Source of the DNA: JAJRXC01 sp047639555
GTDB taxonomy: Bacteria > Actinomycetota > Acidimicrobiia > Acidimicrobiales > Aldehydirespiratoraceae
NCBI GenBank assembly: GCA_047639555.1
Contig: JBLIOE010000009.1
Span: forward strand, 53,543 to 117,542
Length of the DNA: 64,000 nucleotides
Direction: 5' to 3'
Below, piece after piece: positions 9,230-17,773 of this stretch (position 1 is the first letter of the stretch; each line of letters opens with the position of its first letter). Position numbers and translations under genes: made by a program. A model generated the notes under the pieces. The model did no database searches. It had not been told where the DNA came from and worked only from the letters and a program-made list of their open reading frames with translations.

Positions 9230-9339
9230 CCGCTGAAGGCGAGAATTGCCGTCAGACGCCGGTCAGATTCGGCCGGACGTGACCGATGCCACCGACATCG
9301 ACTTGGGTAGGCCGCCGGCCTGCGGCGAGGATGGAGAGT

Positions 9340-10905
9340 ATGTCTCGCATCCTTGTCACCGAATCCATCGCCGACACCGGACTCGAGAAGCTCCGCTCGG
9401 CCGGTCACGAAGTCGATGTGCGAATCGGGTTGTCGGCCGAAGACCTTCTCGGCGCGATCGTCGGAGCCGACGCGCTGATCATTCGGTCGGCCACGCAGGT
9501 CACGGCCGAGCTCCTTGAGTCCGCCGATCGGCTGATGGTGGTCGGCCGGGCCGGTATTGGCCTCGACAACGTCGACGTGGCTGCGGCCACCCGCAACGGC
9601 GTGATGGTGGCCAACGCGCCGCAGTCGAATGCGCTGTCCGCCGCCGAACACACGATGGCGCTGCTCCTGTCGCAAGCCCGAAACGTGCCCCAGGCCCATG
9701 CCGCGCTGGTTGCCGGCCGCTGGGAACGATCGAAGTGGGAAGGCGTCGAACTTGCTGACAAGACACTCGGCATCGTGGGGCTCGGCCGTATTGGTTCGCT
9801 CGTCGCCGCCCGGGCCGCCTCGTTTGGCATGCGCCTCATCGCCCACGATCCGTTCGTCTCCCCCGAAGCCGCCAAGAAGGTCGGCGCTGAGCTGGTCGAC
9901 CTCGAGACTCTGGTTTCCACCGCCGACTTCCTCACCCTTCATCTGGCGAAGACCCCAGAGACGGCCGGACTGATCGGCAAGGAATTACTCACGAAGGCGA
10001 AACCAAACCTGCGGATTATCAATGTTGCCCGCGGTGGCATTGTCGACGAAGCGGCGCTCGCGGAGGCTGCTCGGGAAGGACGAATTGGTGGGGCTGCGGT
10101 CGACGTGTTCGATACCGAGCCCACCGTTGAGTCGCCCCTATTCGACGTGCCGAGCATCATCGTCACGCCCCACTTGGGCGCCAGCACTCGCGAAGCGCAG
10201 GACAAGGCCGGCATCACCATCGCCGAACAGGTTGCCCTCGCGCTGGCCGGAGAGTTTGTGCCCAACGCGGTCAACGTCGATGCGGCCGAAGTCTCCGAGA
10301 GTCTTCGCCCGTTCGTGCCGTTGGCCGAACATCTTGGCGCCATGTTCTCCGGACTCGTTGACCAGGTGCCCATCACCGTCGACGTCGAAATCCGCGGTGC
10401 AATCGCGAAGGACGACACCCGGATCGCCGTACTCGCGGCAGTGAAGGGGCTACTCGCGGCCCATACCGATGTTCCGGTGAGCTACGTCAACGCCCTCGAC
10501 CTCGCGAGCGATCGTGGTCTTGAGGTTCGCACCATCACCGCCCCGGCCCAGGACCACATCAATGTCATCCGCATTTCTGGCGGCGGCCACTCGATCACCG
10601 GCCGTCTGTCGGGACTCGACGAAAGCCACCGCATCGCGGAGCTCGACGGTCATGCGCTCGACATTCACCCCGGCGACCACATGCTGATCGTTCGCAACCG
10701 CAACAGACCCGGCATGGTGGGCCTCGTCGGCGCGACCATGGGCGATGCGAGCATCAACATCTCCAACATGCACATCTGCGAATCGGGCGATGGGCTCGAA
10801 GCGATGATGGTCGTGTGCACTGGTTCCTCCGTGCCCGTGGCCGTGCAAGACACGCTGATGGCAAACGAGAACGTGCGATTCGTGCGGGCGATCACGATCA
10901 CTTAA
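9340..10905 (+). CDS. serA: D-3-phosphoglycerate dehydrogenase
   Basis: A 521-residue NAD-dependent dehydrogenase catalysing the first committed step of serine synthesis. The N-terminal substrate domain starts MSRILVTESIADTGLEKL. The Rossmann motif GLGRIGSLVAARAASFGM is near residues 145-162. RGGIVDEAAL and the catalytic-His segment TPHLGASTREAQDKAG follow. The C-terminal half has the intervening ASB domain and an ACT domain (HMLIVRNRNRPGMVGLVGA...NISNMHI), so serine feedback control is expected. The ATG at 9340 has GAGG at 9327-9330. An ATG at 9331 is an alternative. The window also carries serC, leaving only the phosphatase serB unseen. Confidence 0.95.
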   Translation: MSRILVTESIADTGLEKLRSAGHEVDVRIGLSAEDLLGAIVGADALIIRSATQVTAELLESADRLMVVGRAGIGLDNVDVAAATRNGVMVANAPQSNALSAAEHTMALLLSQARNVPQAHAALVAGRWERSKWEGVELADKTLGIVGLGRIGSLVAARAASFGMRLIAHDPFVSPEAAKKVGAELVDLETLVSTADFLTLHLAKTPETAGLIGKELLTKAKPNLRIINVARGGIVDEAALAEAAREGRIGGAAVDVFDTEPTVESPLFDVPSIIVTPHLGASTREAQDKAGITIAEQVALALAGEFVPNAVNVDAAEVSESLRPFVPLAEHLGAMFSGLVDQVPITVDVEIRGAIAKDDTRIAVLAAVKGLLAAHTDVPVSYVNALDLASDRGLEVRTITAPAQDHINVIRISGGGHSITGRLSGLDESHRIAELDGHALDIHPGDHMLIVRNRNRPGMVGLVGATMGDASINISNMHICESGDGLEAMMVVCTGSSVPVAVQDTLMANENVRFVRAITIT

Positions 10906-10928
10906 CCGCGTTGGGTAGCTTCGTTCCA

Positions 10929-12113
10929 ATGGAACGGCGCGAAGCAGTCATCACTGGTGTCGTTTTGGCCGCAATGTGCGGTGTCATTGCGGTGCTCGTG
11001 CTGGTGGGGCGCCAGATCGGACCCGACGTGACTGCGTCGCCGGTCGTACCGCCGGCGGTCGAGGGCGCGATTCCCGTGCTTACCGACCTCGATCACTTCG
11101 TGCTCGAAGCCATCGAGTTTGTTGAGGCCACCCGCGGCCGGCCGTTCGTTCGTAATCCCGTGGTGCTGGCTCTCAGCGAGGCGGACTTTGTGGCCCGAGT
11201 CGAGAACGACTTCTCCGCCGGGTTCGAGGATTCGCCCGAAGACCTCGAGGTGTTCAACGCCATCTATCGATCAACGGGCCTCATTTCGCCGCAGGAGTCA
11301 ATCGACGAGGTACTCCAGGCGTTTGGTGCGGCCGGAATTCTTGGCTTCTACGACCCGGAGACCGACGAACTCGTCGTGCGCCAAGTAGATGACCTCTCGC
11401 TGCTCACGAAATCTACGATCGTCCACGAACTCGCCCATGCGTTCGATGACCAACACTTCGATCTCGATCGGCCGGAATACGACGACCGCACCGATGAAGT
11501 GCCGTGGACGTTTCGCGCCATCGCCGAAGGCAGCGCCAATTGGGTCGAGGCTTCGTGGGAATCCACCCTTACCGAAGCGGACCGGGACCGACTGCTCAAT
11601 GAAGAGAGCACGTTTGGTGATCCGGGGGCGTTCGATGCATTCGAGCTGTCGTACCTGATGCTCGAGTTCTCCGTCTACGAACTCGGCGGGCCGTTTGTCG
11701 AAGGTCTCATCGAGACCGGTGGGGTCGACGCCCTCGATGCGGCGCTCACTGACCCGCCGTCCACAAGCGAGCAGGTCGAGGAATGGGAAGCGTTCAGTAT
11801 CGGCGAGGTTGGCCGGCTTATCGATCCGCCCCCCGCCGACGGCAATGTGCAATTCGAAGGTGCCGGCGGTCAGGTCCTCATTCGCTCACTCTTTCGTGGC
11901 AACGGGATCTTCCTGCCGTTCGAGTGGGGTGGCGACCAGATGACGGTGTGGGACGACGGCGGTCTGAGCTGCTTCCGGTGGGACATTCAGTCCGACACGC
12001 CAGCCGGCCTCGACACACTCCACGAACTCTTCGAGCAGTGGGTTGCCACTGTCGGCTCGGCGTCGGTTCGATTGCTCGATTCGGCGACGATCCGCGTTGA
12101 TCGCTGCGCCTAG
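10929..12113 (+). CDS. Membrane-anchored zincin-like protein with HELAH motif
   Basis: A 394-residue protein with one N-terminal transmembrane segment (about residues 8-27, GVVLAAMCGVIAVLVLVG) and a large outside domain. It carries HELAH at about residues 166-170 and a second conserved glutamate block AIAEGSANWVE about 30 residues later, the arrangement of a gluzincin-type zinc metallopeptidase. I recognise no named family with confidence. A TAGCTT box lies 7 nt before the ATG, so the gene probably has its own leaderless promoter although it starts only 23 nt after serA. The catalytic assignment is inference from the motif. Confidence 0.65.
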   Translation: MERREAVITGVVLAAMCGVIAVLVLVGRQIGPDVTASPVVPPAVEGAIPVLTDLDHFVLEAIEFVEATRGRPFVRNPVVLALSEADFVARVENDFSAGFEDSPEDLEVFNAIYRSTGLISPQESIDEVLQAFGAAGILGFYDPETDELVVRQVDDLSLLTKSTIVHELAHAFDDQHFDLDRPEYDDRTDEVPWTFRAIAEGSANWVEASWESTLTEADRDRLLNEESTFGDPGAFDAFELSYLMLEFSVYELGGPFVEGLIETGGVDALDAALTDPPSTSEQVEEWEAFSIGEVGRLIDPPPADGNVQFEGAGGQVLIRSLFRGNGIFLPFEWGGDQMTVWDDGGLSCFRWDIQSDTPAGLDTLHELFEQWVATVGSASVRLLDSATIRVDRCA

Positions 12114-12542
12114 CTAGCGCTTGGCCCTGCGAAAGCCGTCAGCCTCGGCGTCGGCTTCCGTTGCGTAGCAGCGCTCGACAACAGTTCGTTCGTACGACAT
12201 GCCGCCCGGCAGGTGAAAGATCATGGAGCCCGCGTTGCCCTTGATCGGATGTGAAGCCGGGCACTCGCCGTCGATCGGGTTGACCCACCGAGCATCGGAG
12301 TGAGGCGCAATCTCAACGCTGTGCTCGCTTTCAACGCTGTGCTCGCTTTCTACAAACTGCACGGGGCCGCTTCGGGCGGGACGGGCGATGTCGGCGACGA
12401 GCGGGGGCCAGGTCGCCTGACCAGTAACGGGTGGGGGCGTAGAGCCAAGCAGGGCGCGGACAATGCCGATCGCCGCGCCGACGAGCACGCCGATCCGCAA
12501 CACGCGAGCAAGCTGATGAAGGGGGGCGGGCAGCGCAGGCAT
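12114..12542 (-). CDS. Membrane-anchored protein with C-terminal sunset-type domain
   Basis: A 142-residue protein. It has an N-terminal membrane segment (IGVLVGAAIGIVRALLG), a Pro-rich linker with a duplicated ESEHSV unit, and a C-terminal block with ECPASHPIKGN, an IFHLPGGMSYERT segment, ERCYATEADA and a final FRRAKR. That block closely follows the pattern of the small sunset domain found at the ends of many actinobacterial surface proteins. Its function is not established. The ATG at 12542 is chosen over a GTG at 12551 because a TACCGT box lies exactly 7 nt upstream. It is convergent with the zincin-like gene, the stops being adjacent. Confidence 0.65.
   Translation of the reverse strand: MPALPAPLHQLARVLRIGVLVGAAIGIVRALLGSTPPPVTGQATWPPLVADIARPARSGPVQFVESEHSVESEHSVEIAPHSDARWVNPIDGECPASHPIKGNAGSMIFHLPGGMSYERTVVERCYATEADAEADGFRRAKR
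12313..12348. repeat. 18-bp perfect tandem duplication
   Basis: Two identical 18-bp units lie back to back inside the sunset-domain gene. They encode the repeated SVESEH unit in the linker. The unit is a multiple of three, so copy changes keep the frame. Confidence 0.85.
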
Positions 12543-12568
12543 GACTGGCACGGTACCGGACGAACGAG

Positions 12569-14869
12569 CTAGAGCTGGATCTCGTCCAAGCGGTCAAGTG
12601 TCGAGAGATCGTTCACCTGGAGACGGGCAGGGCTGATGCCCCCGATCTGGCCCCAGGGCGAACTTACCGTCCACAGCTCGTCGTTGGGTAGGACGAGCGA
12701 GCGACTGATCTGGGGGATGCCGTTGCCTTCTCGATAGCAGGTCACGAGCGTGCCGCTCACGTCGACACCGAGATTCTCCGCCTCGTCCGTAACCCACGGC
12801 TCGTCGTTGCACCGGAAGCCGACGGCGGTTCGGGCTTGGCCGTCCGCACAATCGAGGACCAGGCCGTAGCCATCAACGACCATGTATTCGAACTCGGTCT
12901 GGAACTCGTTCATGTCGGTGGTGGGAAGGTCGTCACCGGTGACCGCTCGACAATCCGTGTCGCCTTCAGTGGAGTTCGGATCGGCGTGATCGATTCGACC
13001 GACTTCGGTGATCGAGCCGTCTTCGACACGAAGGAGGACGATTCCCGCCCACTGTTCACCATTGTTCCAGGTGTTGATCGGGACAGCCGCCACCCGTTCG
13101 GGGGCCCACCACAGGAAGGCATGGGTATCCCAGCCGACGTTGTTCCATGAATCGGGGCCGATCCAGGTGTCGATTTCGAGCGGATTGTCGAGGTCGCTCA
13201 CGTCGAACAGGGAGACCTTCGAGCCGGTGACCTGTCCGGACTGCTCGTCGGCATCGCTTCCGACGCCGAGGACAAGGCCATCACCGATGGGATGGAGGTA
13301 GCTGGAGAATCCGGGGATCTTGAGTTCACCGCGGATCACCGGGTTCGTCGGCTCGCTCAGATCGATCGTGTAGAGCGGGTCGACCTGCCGGAAGGTGACG
13401 ACATAACCAACGTCGCCCTGGAAACGAACGGACTGCACAGCCTCGCCGTTGCCCATATTGCCGACGCTGCCGACCTCGACAAGTTCGCCGTCGGTCTCTT
13501 GCAGCACTCGGAGCCACGACTCAGACGTTTCGTCCCACGTGTTGCCGGTGGTGGTGACGACCCGAAGGTATCCGTCGTGTTCGCTGAAGGAGAAGCTGTC
13601 ACGAACGAGGCCGTCAACTGATCCGCTGGCGGAGTAGGCCGCCGAGGTGTCGGAGCCGATGTCGAAGCGGTGAATCGAGGTGGTGATGTTCTCCTGGATC
13701 TGTTCGCTTGAGGTGTTGAGTGTCTCAAGATCGAACCAGGCCGTGGTGGCGACATAGACCGAGTCGGGGGAGGCGTAGACCACTTCGCCTGGAGCCAAAA
13801 CCGCGGTGCTGGTGCCCGGATTGAGGTCGCCATCGACATCGACGGTCAGCACGGAGAGTACTCCAAAGCCGGCGAACGTGGTCGGCGCGTGCACCTGTTC
13901 GCAGGGCACGAGCTGGCCTTCATCACCAAGATCGCCGTTGGCATCGATCAGGCGATACGACGGCAGCCAGTCGTCGAGCGACGAGTTCTCGAGCGCCGAG
14001 CGGTTCGCCTCGGTTGCAACGTCGTTGCCGGCATCACTTTGGGGGAAGACGAAGGGGAAGTTGTACTGCGGATTCGAGCGCACGATGATCCGAGCCACTC
14101 CGTCTACGGCGCGGGCGCTGACGTAGTCGCCTTCGGCCGCGAGAGTCTCGATTATTCGAGGACTGTTGCCCGCAACGGTGAGCCGGGTGATTGTTGTCTG
14201 GCTGCCGTCGAAGCCAGAGTTGCTCGTGAGCTCGATGCCGCCGGTGGTGGGGTAGTCGTCCTCGAAGAAGATCGGTTGGCCGCCCCAACCCTGGTTGATG
14301 AGCAAGACATCGTCACCGGAGATGAACAGCTCGGCCCGGCCGCCGTTGGGCACAGGAACCGTGCCCACGACGGAGCGAGTGGCTACGTCGACCACGACGA
14401 GTTCGCCGTTCGCGACGATGAAGATACGTTCGCCGTCGGTCTTGACCGCGTCAGCTTCGTCAACGCCGCCCTCTTGCACGTTGGTACCGGAGAAGTCGAC
14501 GCCTTCAGCGAGGTTTGCGGTCGCGGCCTGCTCGCCGTCGTCGCCCGAACTCGCCGAGGTGTCAAACTCGGCCGTCGGCGCGTCGTCAAACAACATGTTC
14601 CCGCCCGGCCACCAGCCGCCATACCAGCCATCGTTGAATCCGTACGGACCCACTCGCTCGGCACCCTCAGCGCGAAGGTGATCGAGGAGGGTGTTGCAGT
14701 CGGTGAAACCCGAGAGACCGCTGGTGAGGACGATGTCTTCGCCATCGATCTCGATCACAACGTCGTCGACCGGGTCGGAGGAAACCGGTTCGGTGGCGAC
14801 GGGGTTGTCGCTACTGCACGAGGCGGCGAGGATGCCGATGGCCGCGAGGGTGGATAGTGCTCTACGCAT
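12569..14869 (-). CDS. Secreted beta-propeller domain lipoprotein
   Basis: A 766-residue protein with a lipoprotein signal (MRRALSTLAAIGILAASCSS, cysteine about residue 18) and a short disordered linker. The body matches the beta-propeller family PF09826. Its hallmark is FSGTNVQEGGVDEADAVKTD at about residues 126-145, followed by blades such as GERIFIVANGELVVVDV, YTIDLSEPTNPVIRGELKIPGFSSYLHPIG and TKVSLFDV-like repeats. Function in the family is undefined, and the proteins are usually surface-attached. GGAG lies 6 nt before the ATG. Several segments are rich in acidic residues, which suits an extracellular location. Confidence 0.85.
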   Translation of the reverse strand: MRRALSTLAAIGILAASCSSDNPVATEPVSSDPVDDVVIEIDGEDIVLTSGLSGFTDCNTLLDHLRAEGAERVGPYGFNDGWYGGWWPGGNMLFDDAPTAEFDTSASSGDDGEQAATANLAEGVDFSGTNVQEGGVDEADAVKTDGERIFIVANGELVVVDVATRSVVGTVPVPNGGRAELFISGDDVLLINQGWGGQPIFFEDDYPTTGGIELTSNSGFDGSQTTITRLTVAGNSPRIIETLAAEGDYVSARAVDGVARIIVRSNPQYNFPFVFPQSDAGNDVATEANRSALENSSLDDWLPSYRLIDANGDLGDEGQLVPCEQVHAPTTFAGFGVLSVLTVDVDGDLNPGTSTAVLAPGEVVYASPDSVYVATTAWFDLETLNTSSEQIQENITTSIHRFDIGSDTSAAYSASGSVDGLVRDSFSFSEHDGYLRVVTTTGNTWDETSESWLRVLQETDGELVEVGSVGNMGNGEAVQSVRFQGDVGYVVTFRQVDPLYTIDLSEPTNPVIRGELKIPGFSSYLHPIGDGLVLGVGSDADEQSGQVTGSKVSLFDVSDLDNPLEIDTWIGPDSWNNVGWDTHAFLWWAPERVAAVPINTWNNGEQWAGIVLLRVEDGSITEVGRIDHADPNSTEGDTDCRAVTGDDLPTTDMNEFQTEFEYMVVDGYGLVLDCADGQARTAVGFRCNDEPWVTDEAENLGVDVSGTLVTCYREGNGIPQISRSLVLPNDELWTVSSPWGQIGGISPARLQVNDLSTLDRLDEIQL

Positions 14870-14965
14870 GAAACGCTCCGGGGAAATCGCAGGGGGGTCG
14901 GGTTGCAGCTATGACGTCGCACGCCACAGTCGAGTTCCCGAGCTCTCAGAGATTTTCGCACGGAG

Positions 14966-14983
14966 CAGCCACCCGAGTGGCTG
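14966..14983 (-). terminator. Hairpin just after leuD, candidate terminator
   Basis: CAGCCAC (14966-14972) and GTGGCTG (14977-14983) form a perfect 7-bp stem with a 4-nt loop directly beyond the leuD stop. No U-run follows on the transcribed strand, so it may be a processing or stability hairpin rather than an intrinsic terminator. Confidence 0.45.
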
Positions 14984-14987
14984 ATCG

Positions 14988-15581
14988 TCAGGAACTGGCG
15001 GGTAACCAGGGGCTTCGAGTCGCCTCGTAATCGTCGATATCGGTGACGTGACGCATGGTCAGCCCGATGTCGTCGAGTCCTTCGAGGAAGCGGTCTTGTG
15101 TGGAAGCGTCGAGCGGGAAGGTGGTTTCCATCCCGACTTCGGGGACCTCAACGGTGAGCCGTTCGACATCGATGGTGATCTCGAGGGTTGGGTTCGCCTG
15201 CACCGCGGCCATGAGCGCCGCGTTGAACTCGGGCGACACGGTGACGGGCACGAGGCCGTTCTTCGTGCAGTTGTTGCGGAAGATGTCGGCGAATCGGGGT
15301 GAGATCACGGCATCGAAGCCGTATTGCTGAATGGCCCATACCGCGTGTTCGCGAGACGAACCGGTGCCGAAGTTCAGCCCGCCGATCAAGATGTTGGCGC
15401 CCGCATGTTCTTCCTTGTTGAGCACGAAGTCGCGGTCGTCCCGCCACTCCGAGAAGAGGCCCTTCTCGAAGCCGGTGCGTTCGACTCGTTTGAGCCAGTC
15501 GGACGGGATGATCTGGTCAGTGTCGACGTCGGTGCGGTCGAGGGGGACAGCGGTCCCGGTGACAATACGTACAGCTTTCAT
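14988..15581 (-). CDS. leuD: 3-isopropylmalate dehydratase small subunit
   Basis: A 197-residue swivel domain of isopropylmalate isomerase. It acts with LeuC on 2- to 3-isopropylmalate (leucine) and on citramalate (isoleucine, when fed by CimA). Diagnostic segments are VDTDQIIPSDWLKRVERTGFEKGLF near the N-terminus, GGLNFGTGSSREHAVWA (the substrate loop), and FRNNCTKNGLVPV. The ATG at 15581 is used because the family starts with M-K-A/P and GGAAGAGA lies just upstream. A longer frame reads through the palindrome at 15597-15634 and is rejected. It is co-oriented with leuC, 66 bp apart. Confidence 0.95.
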   Translation of the reverse strand: MKAVRIVTGTAVPLDRTDVDTDQIIPSDWLKRVERTGFEKGLFSEWRDDRDFVLNKEEHAGANILIGGLNFGTGSSREHAVWAIQQYGFDAVISPRFADIFRNNCTKNGLVPVTVSPEFNAALMAAVQANPTLEITIDVERLTVEVPEVGMETTFPLDASTQDRFLEGLDDIGLTMRHVTDIDDYEATRSPWLPASS

Positions 15582-15596
15582 AGTTCTCTTCCTTTT

Positions 15597-15634
15597 CTGA
15601 AGCCCGGGTCGCGCCATGCGCGATTCAGGCTTCA
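15597..15634. repeat. Palindromic REP-like element copy 2 (leuC-leuD spacer)
   Basis: TGAAGCC (15598-15604) pairs with GGCTTCA (15628-15634) around the core TCGCGC-CAT-GCGCGA (15609-15623). The layout is the same as the element at 3058-3096: CTGAAG, a TCGCGC-N3-GCGCGA core, then CTTCA, in nearly the same total length. Here it fills most of the spacer between leuC and leuD, where an RNA hairpin could set the ratio or stability of the two messages. Confidence 0.6.
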
Positions 15635-15647
15635 TAGATCCAGGGGA

Positions 15648-17051
15648 TTAGTCGAGGTCGGCGGGCGACGCGAAGGTGCCGGCGATGGCGGTGGCGGCCG
15701 CGACGGCGGGGGAGACGAGGTGGGTGCGGCCACCGCGGCCCTGACGGCCCTCGAAGTTGCGGTTAGATGTGCTCGCGGCGCGCTCGCCGGGCTGAAGTTT
15801 GTCGGGATTCATAGCGAGGCACATGGAGCAGCCGGGCTGACGCCAGTCGAAGCCGGCGGCTCGGAATATCTCGGGGAGGCCTTCGGCAATCGCCTGCGCT
15901 TCGACCTGGCCGGATCCGGGCACGACGAGGGTGCGCATTCCCGCAGCGACGGTGCGGCCCTTGACCACCGCGGCGGCGGCCCGAAGGTCTTCGATGCGGG
16001 AGTTGGTGCACGACCCGATGAACACCGTGTCCACCTTGACGTCGGTTATCAGCGTGCCAGCGGTGATGTCCATGTAGGCGAGGGCGCGGGCGGCGGTGTC
16101 TTTCAGCCCGGGGTCGGCGAACGAGTCGGGTCCGGGGATGATGCCGTGCAGTGGCATCACTTGGGCGGGGTTGGTACCCCACGAGACATAGGGGGAGATG
16201 TCGGCGGCGTCGAGGATGACTTCTTCGTCGAACACAGCGTCGTCGTCGGTGACGAGTGTGGTCCAGTCGGCCACGGCGGTATCCCAGTCGGCGCCGGTCG
16301 GGCTGTGTTCACGGCCCTTGAGGTACTCGAACGTAATCTCGTCGGGGGCGATGAGGCCGGCCTTGGCGCCACCCTCGATCGACATGTTGCAGACCGTCAT
16401 GCGGCCCTCCATGGAGAGGTTGCGAATGGCTTCGCCCCGGTACTCGATGATCTTGCCGATGCCGCCGCCGGTTCCGATCCGGCCGATAATCGCCAGGATG
16501 ATGTCTTTGGCGGTTGAGCCCTCGGGGAGTTCACCGTTGACGGTGATCGCCATGGTGCCCGGGCGAGTCTGCGGGAGTGTCTGAGTGGCGAGTACGTGCT
16601 CGACCTCGCTTGTGCCGATGCCAAAGGCGATCGAGCCGAAGGCGCCGTGGGTGGCGGTGTGGGAGTCGCCGCAGACGATCGTCATACCCGGCTGGGTGAG
16701 GCCTTGTTCGGGGCCGATGACGTGGACGATGCCCTGCTTGGGGTGACCCATCGGGAAGTTCGTGACGCCGAACTCTTCGGTGTTCTGACGCAGGGTGTCG
16801 ATCTGTATACGACTGATTTCGTCGGCGATCGGCTGATCTTGGTCCACCGTGGGGACGTTGTGGTCCTCGGTCGCAACGGTGAGGTCGGGACGGCGGACAG
16901 GTCGGCCCGAGATCCGGAGCCCGTCGAAGGCTTGCGGCGACGTGACCTCATGGATGAGGTGAAGATCGATGTAGAGCAGGTCGGGGGCATCTTTGATGCC
17001 CGCGGCGACCAGGTGCCGGTCCCAGATCTTCTGGCTGAGGGTCTTACCCAT
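15648..17051 (-). CDS. leuC: 3-isopropylmalate dehydratase large subunit
   Basis: A 467-residue aconitase-family subunit carrying the 4Fe-4S cluster. The three ligand cysteines are visible in VFIGSCTNSR and in QPGCSMCLAMN. Other marks are the start MGKTLSQKIWDRH, CGDSHTATHGAFGSIAFGIG, and the C-terminal SNRNFEGRQGRGGRTHLVSP. It works with LeuD in leucine synthesis and, given cimA in the window, in isoleucine synthesis. The start is divergent from an IclR-family gene with only 65 bp between start codons. A 15-bp palindrome lies in that gap, so repression by that regulator is likely. The RBS is weak. Confidence 0.96.
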   Translation of the reverse strand: MGKTLSQKIWDRHLVAAGIKDAPDLLYIDLHLIHEVTSPQAFDGLRISGRPVRRPDLTVATEDHNVPTVDQDQPIADEISRIQIDTLRQNTEEFGVTNFPMGHPKQGIVHVIGPEQGLTQPGMTIVCGDSHTATHGAFGSIAFGIGTSEVEHVLATQTLPQTRPGTMAITVNGELPEGSTAKDIILAIIGRIGTGGGIGKIIEYRGEAIRNLSMEGRMTVCNMSIEGGAKAGLIAPDEITFEYLKGREHSPTGADWDTAVADWTTLVTDDDAVFDEEVILDAADISPYVSWGTNPAQVMPLHGIIPGPDSFADPGLKDTAARALAYMDITAGTLITDVKVDTVFIGSCTNSRIEDLRAAAAVVKGRTVAAGMRTLVVPGSGQVEAQAIAEGLPEIFRAAGFDWRQPGCSMCLAMNPDKLQPGERAASTSNRNFEGRQGRGGRTHLVSPAVAAATAIAGTFASPADLD

Positions 17052-17079
17052 GGTTTCTCATATCCCTGTGCGTCCGGTG

Positions 17080-17109
17080 TTGACTATCTCACATAGTGAG
17101 ACGTATATT
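17080..17109 (+). promoter_or_regulatory. Promoter of the IclR gene with embedded operator
   Basis: TTGACT (17080-17085) and TATATT (17104-17109) form a good promoter with an 18-bp spacer. The spacer is almost filled by the palindrome TCTCACATAGTGAGA (17087-17101). The GTG start of the IclR gene lies 7 nt past the -10. A dimer bound here would block its own promoter and sit upstream of leuC. IclR-type NdgR/LtbR control of leuCD is known in other actinobacteria. Binding here is inference. Confidence 0.65.
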
Positions 17110-17116
17110 TTGAAGT

Positions 17117-17773
17117 GTGGAACAGAGGATAAGCGGTGTTGGCGTACTCGACAAGGCGGCCGCCGTTATTTCCGCCGTTGCTGCGGGCCCCGTCGGCCTC
17201 GTCGGCCTCGTGGAACGGACGGGCCTCAGCCGGGCCACCGCCCATCGACTCGGCTCGGCTCTCGAAGTGCACGGGTACTTGCGTCGCGATTCTGAGGGCC
17301 GTTATGCGTTGGGCTCAACCCTCCTCGCCATTGGCCACGCCGCCGCCCAGGGTTGGCCGATCGCCGACGCGGCTGGCCCCGCGCTTACACAACTGCGCGA
17401 CTTGACGGGCGAATCAGCCCAGCTCTATGTCCGCGAAGGCAGCCAACGCATTTGTGTGGCATCGCTGGAGTCGCTGCACGGCCTTCGGACCATCGTGGCC
17501 ACCGGCGCTTCGCTCCCGCTCGAACAGGGATCCGGCGGGCGAGTGCTCAATGGTGAAGTTGGCGCCGACGGTTGGGTCGTCTCGGTCGGCGAACGCCAAG
17601 CAGGTGTGGCCTCCGTCAGTGCACCGATTAGCGCGGGCGACGAGGTCGTTGCGGCCGTGAGCGTGAGCGGTCCGATCGAACGTCTCACTCGTGATCCGGG
17701 CGCCACGTTCGGCCCCCCGGTGCTGCAAGCCGCTCACGCCATCGCCGCGGCCGCCGGTGTTAGTTTCGCTTGA
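17117..17773 (+). CDS. IclR-family regulator, NdgR/LtbR-like, of leuCD
   Basis: A 218-residue protein beginning at a leaderless GTG. The N-terminal winged helix-turn-helix (about 5-70) reads VLDKAAAVISAVAAGPVGLV...LVERTGLSRATAHRLGSALEVHGYL, typical of IclR proteins. A wing sequence R.DSEGRYALGSTLL and a GAF-like effector domain follow (LRDLTGESAQLYVREG...CVASLESLHGLRTIV). Length and position, divergent from leuCD, match NdgR/LtbR, which represses leuCD in Streptomyces and Corynebacterium. It overlaps the 40-aa gene downstream by one base. Confidence 0.88.
   Translation: MEQRISGVGVLDKAAAVISAVAAGPVGLVGLVERTGLSRATAHRLGSALEVHGYLRRDSEGRYALGSTLLAIGHAAAQGWPIADAAGPALTQLRDLTGESAQLYVREGSQRICVASLESLHGLRTIVATGASLPLEQGSGGRVLNGEVGADGWVVSVGERQAGVASVSAPISAGDEVVAAVSVSGPIERLTRDPGATFGPPVLQAAHAIAAAAGVSFA

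Noticed and set aside
13889..14857. A 322-codon plus-strand frame opposite the beta-propeller lipoprotein
   Set aside because: The minus strand has a lipobox signal and family motif. The plus frame has none.
15324..16517. A 397-codon plus-strand frame opposite leuC and leuD
   Set aside because: Spans two well-identified genes and the palindrome between them. It is only a by-product of high GC.
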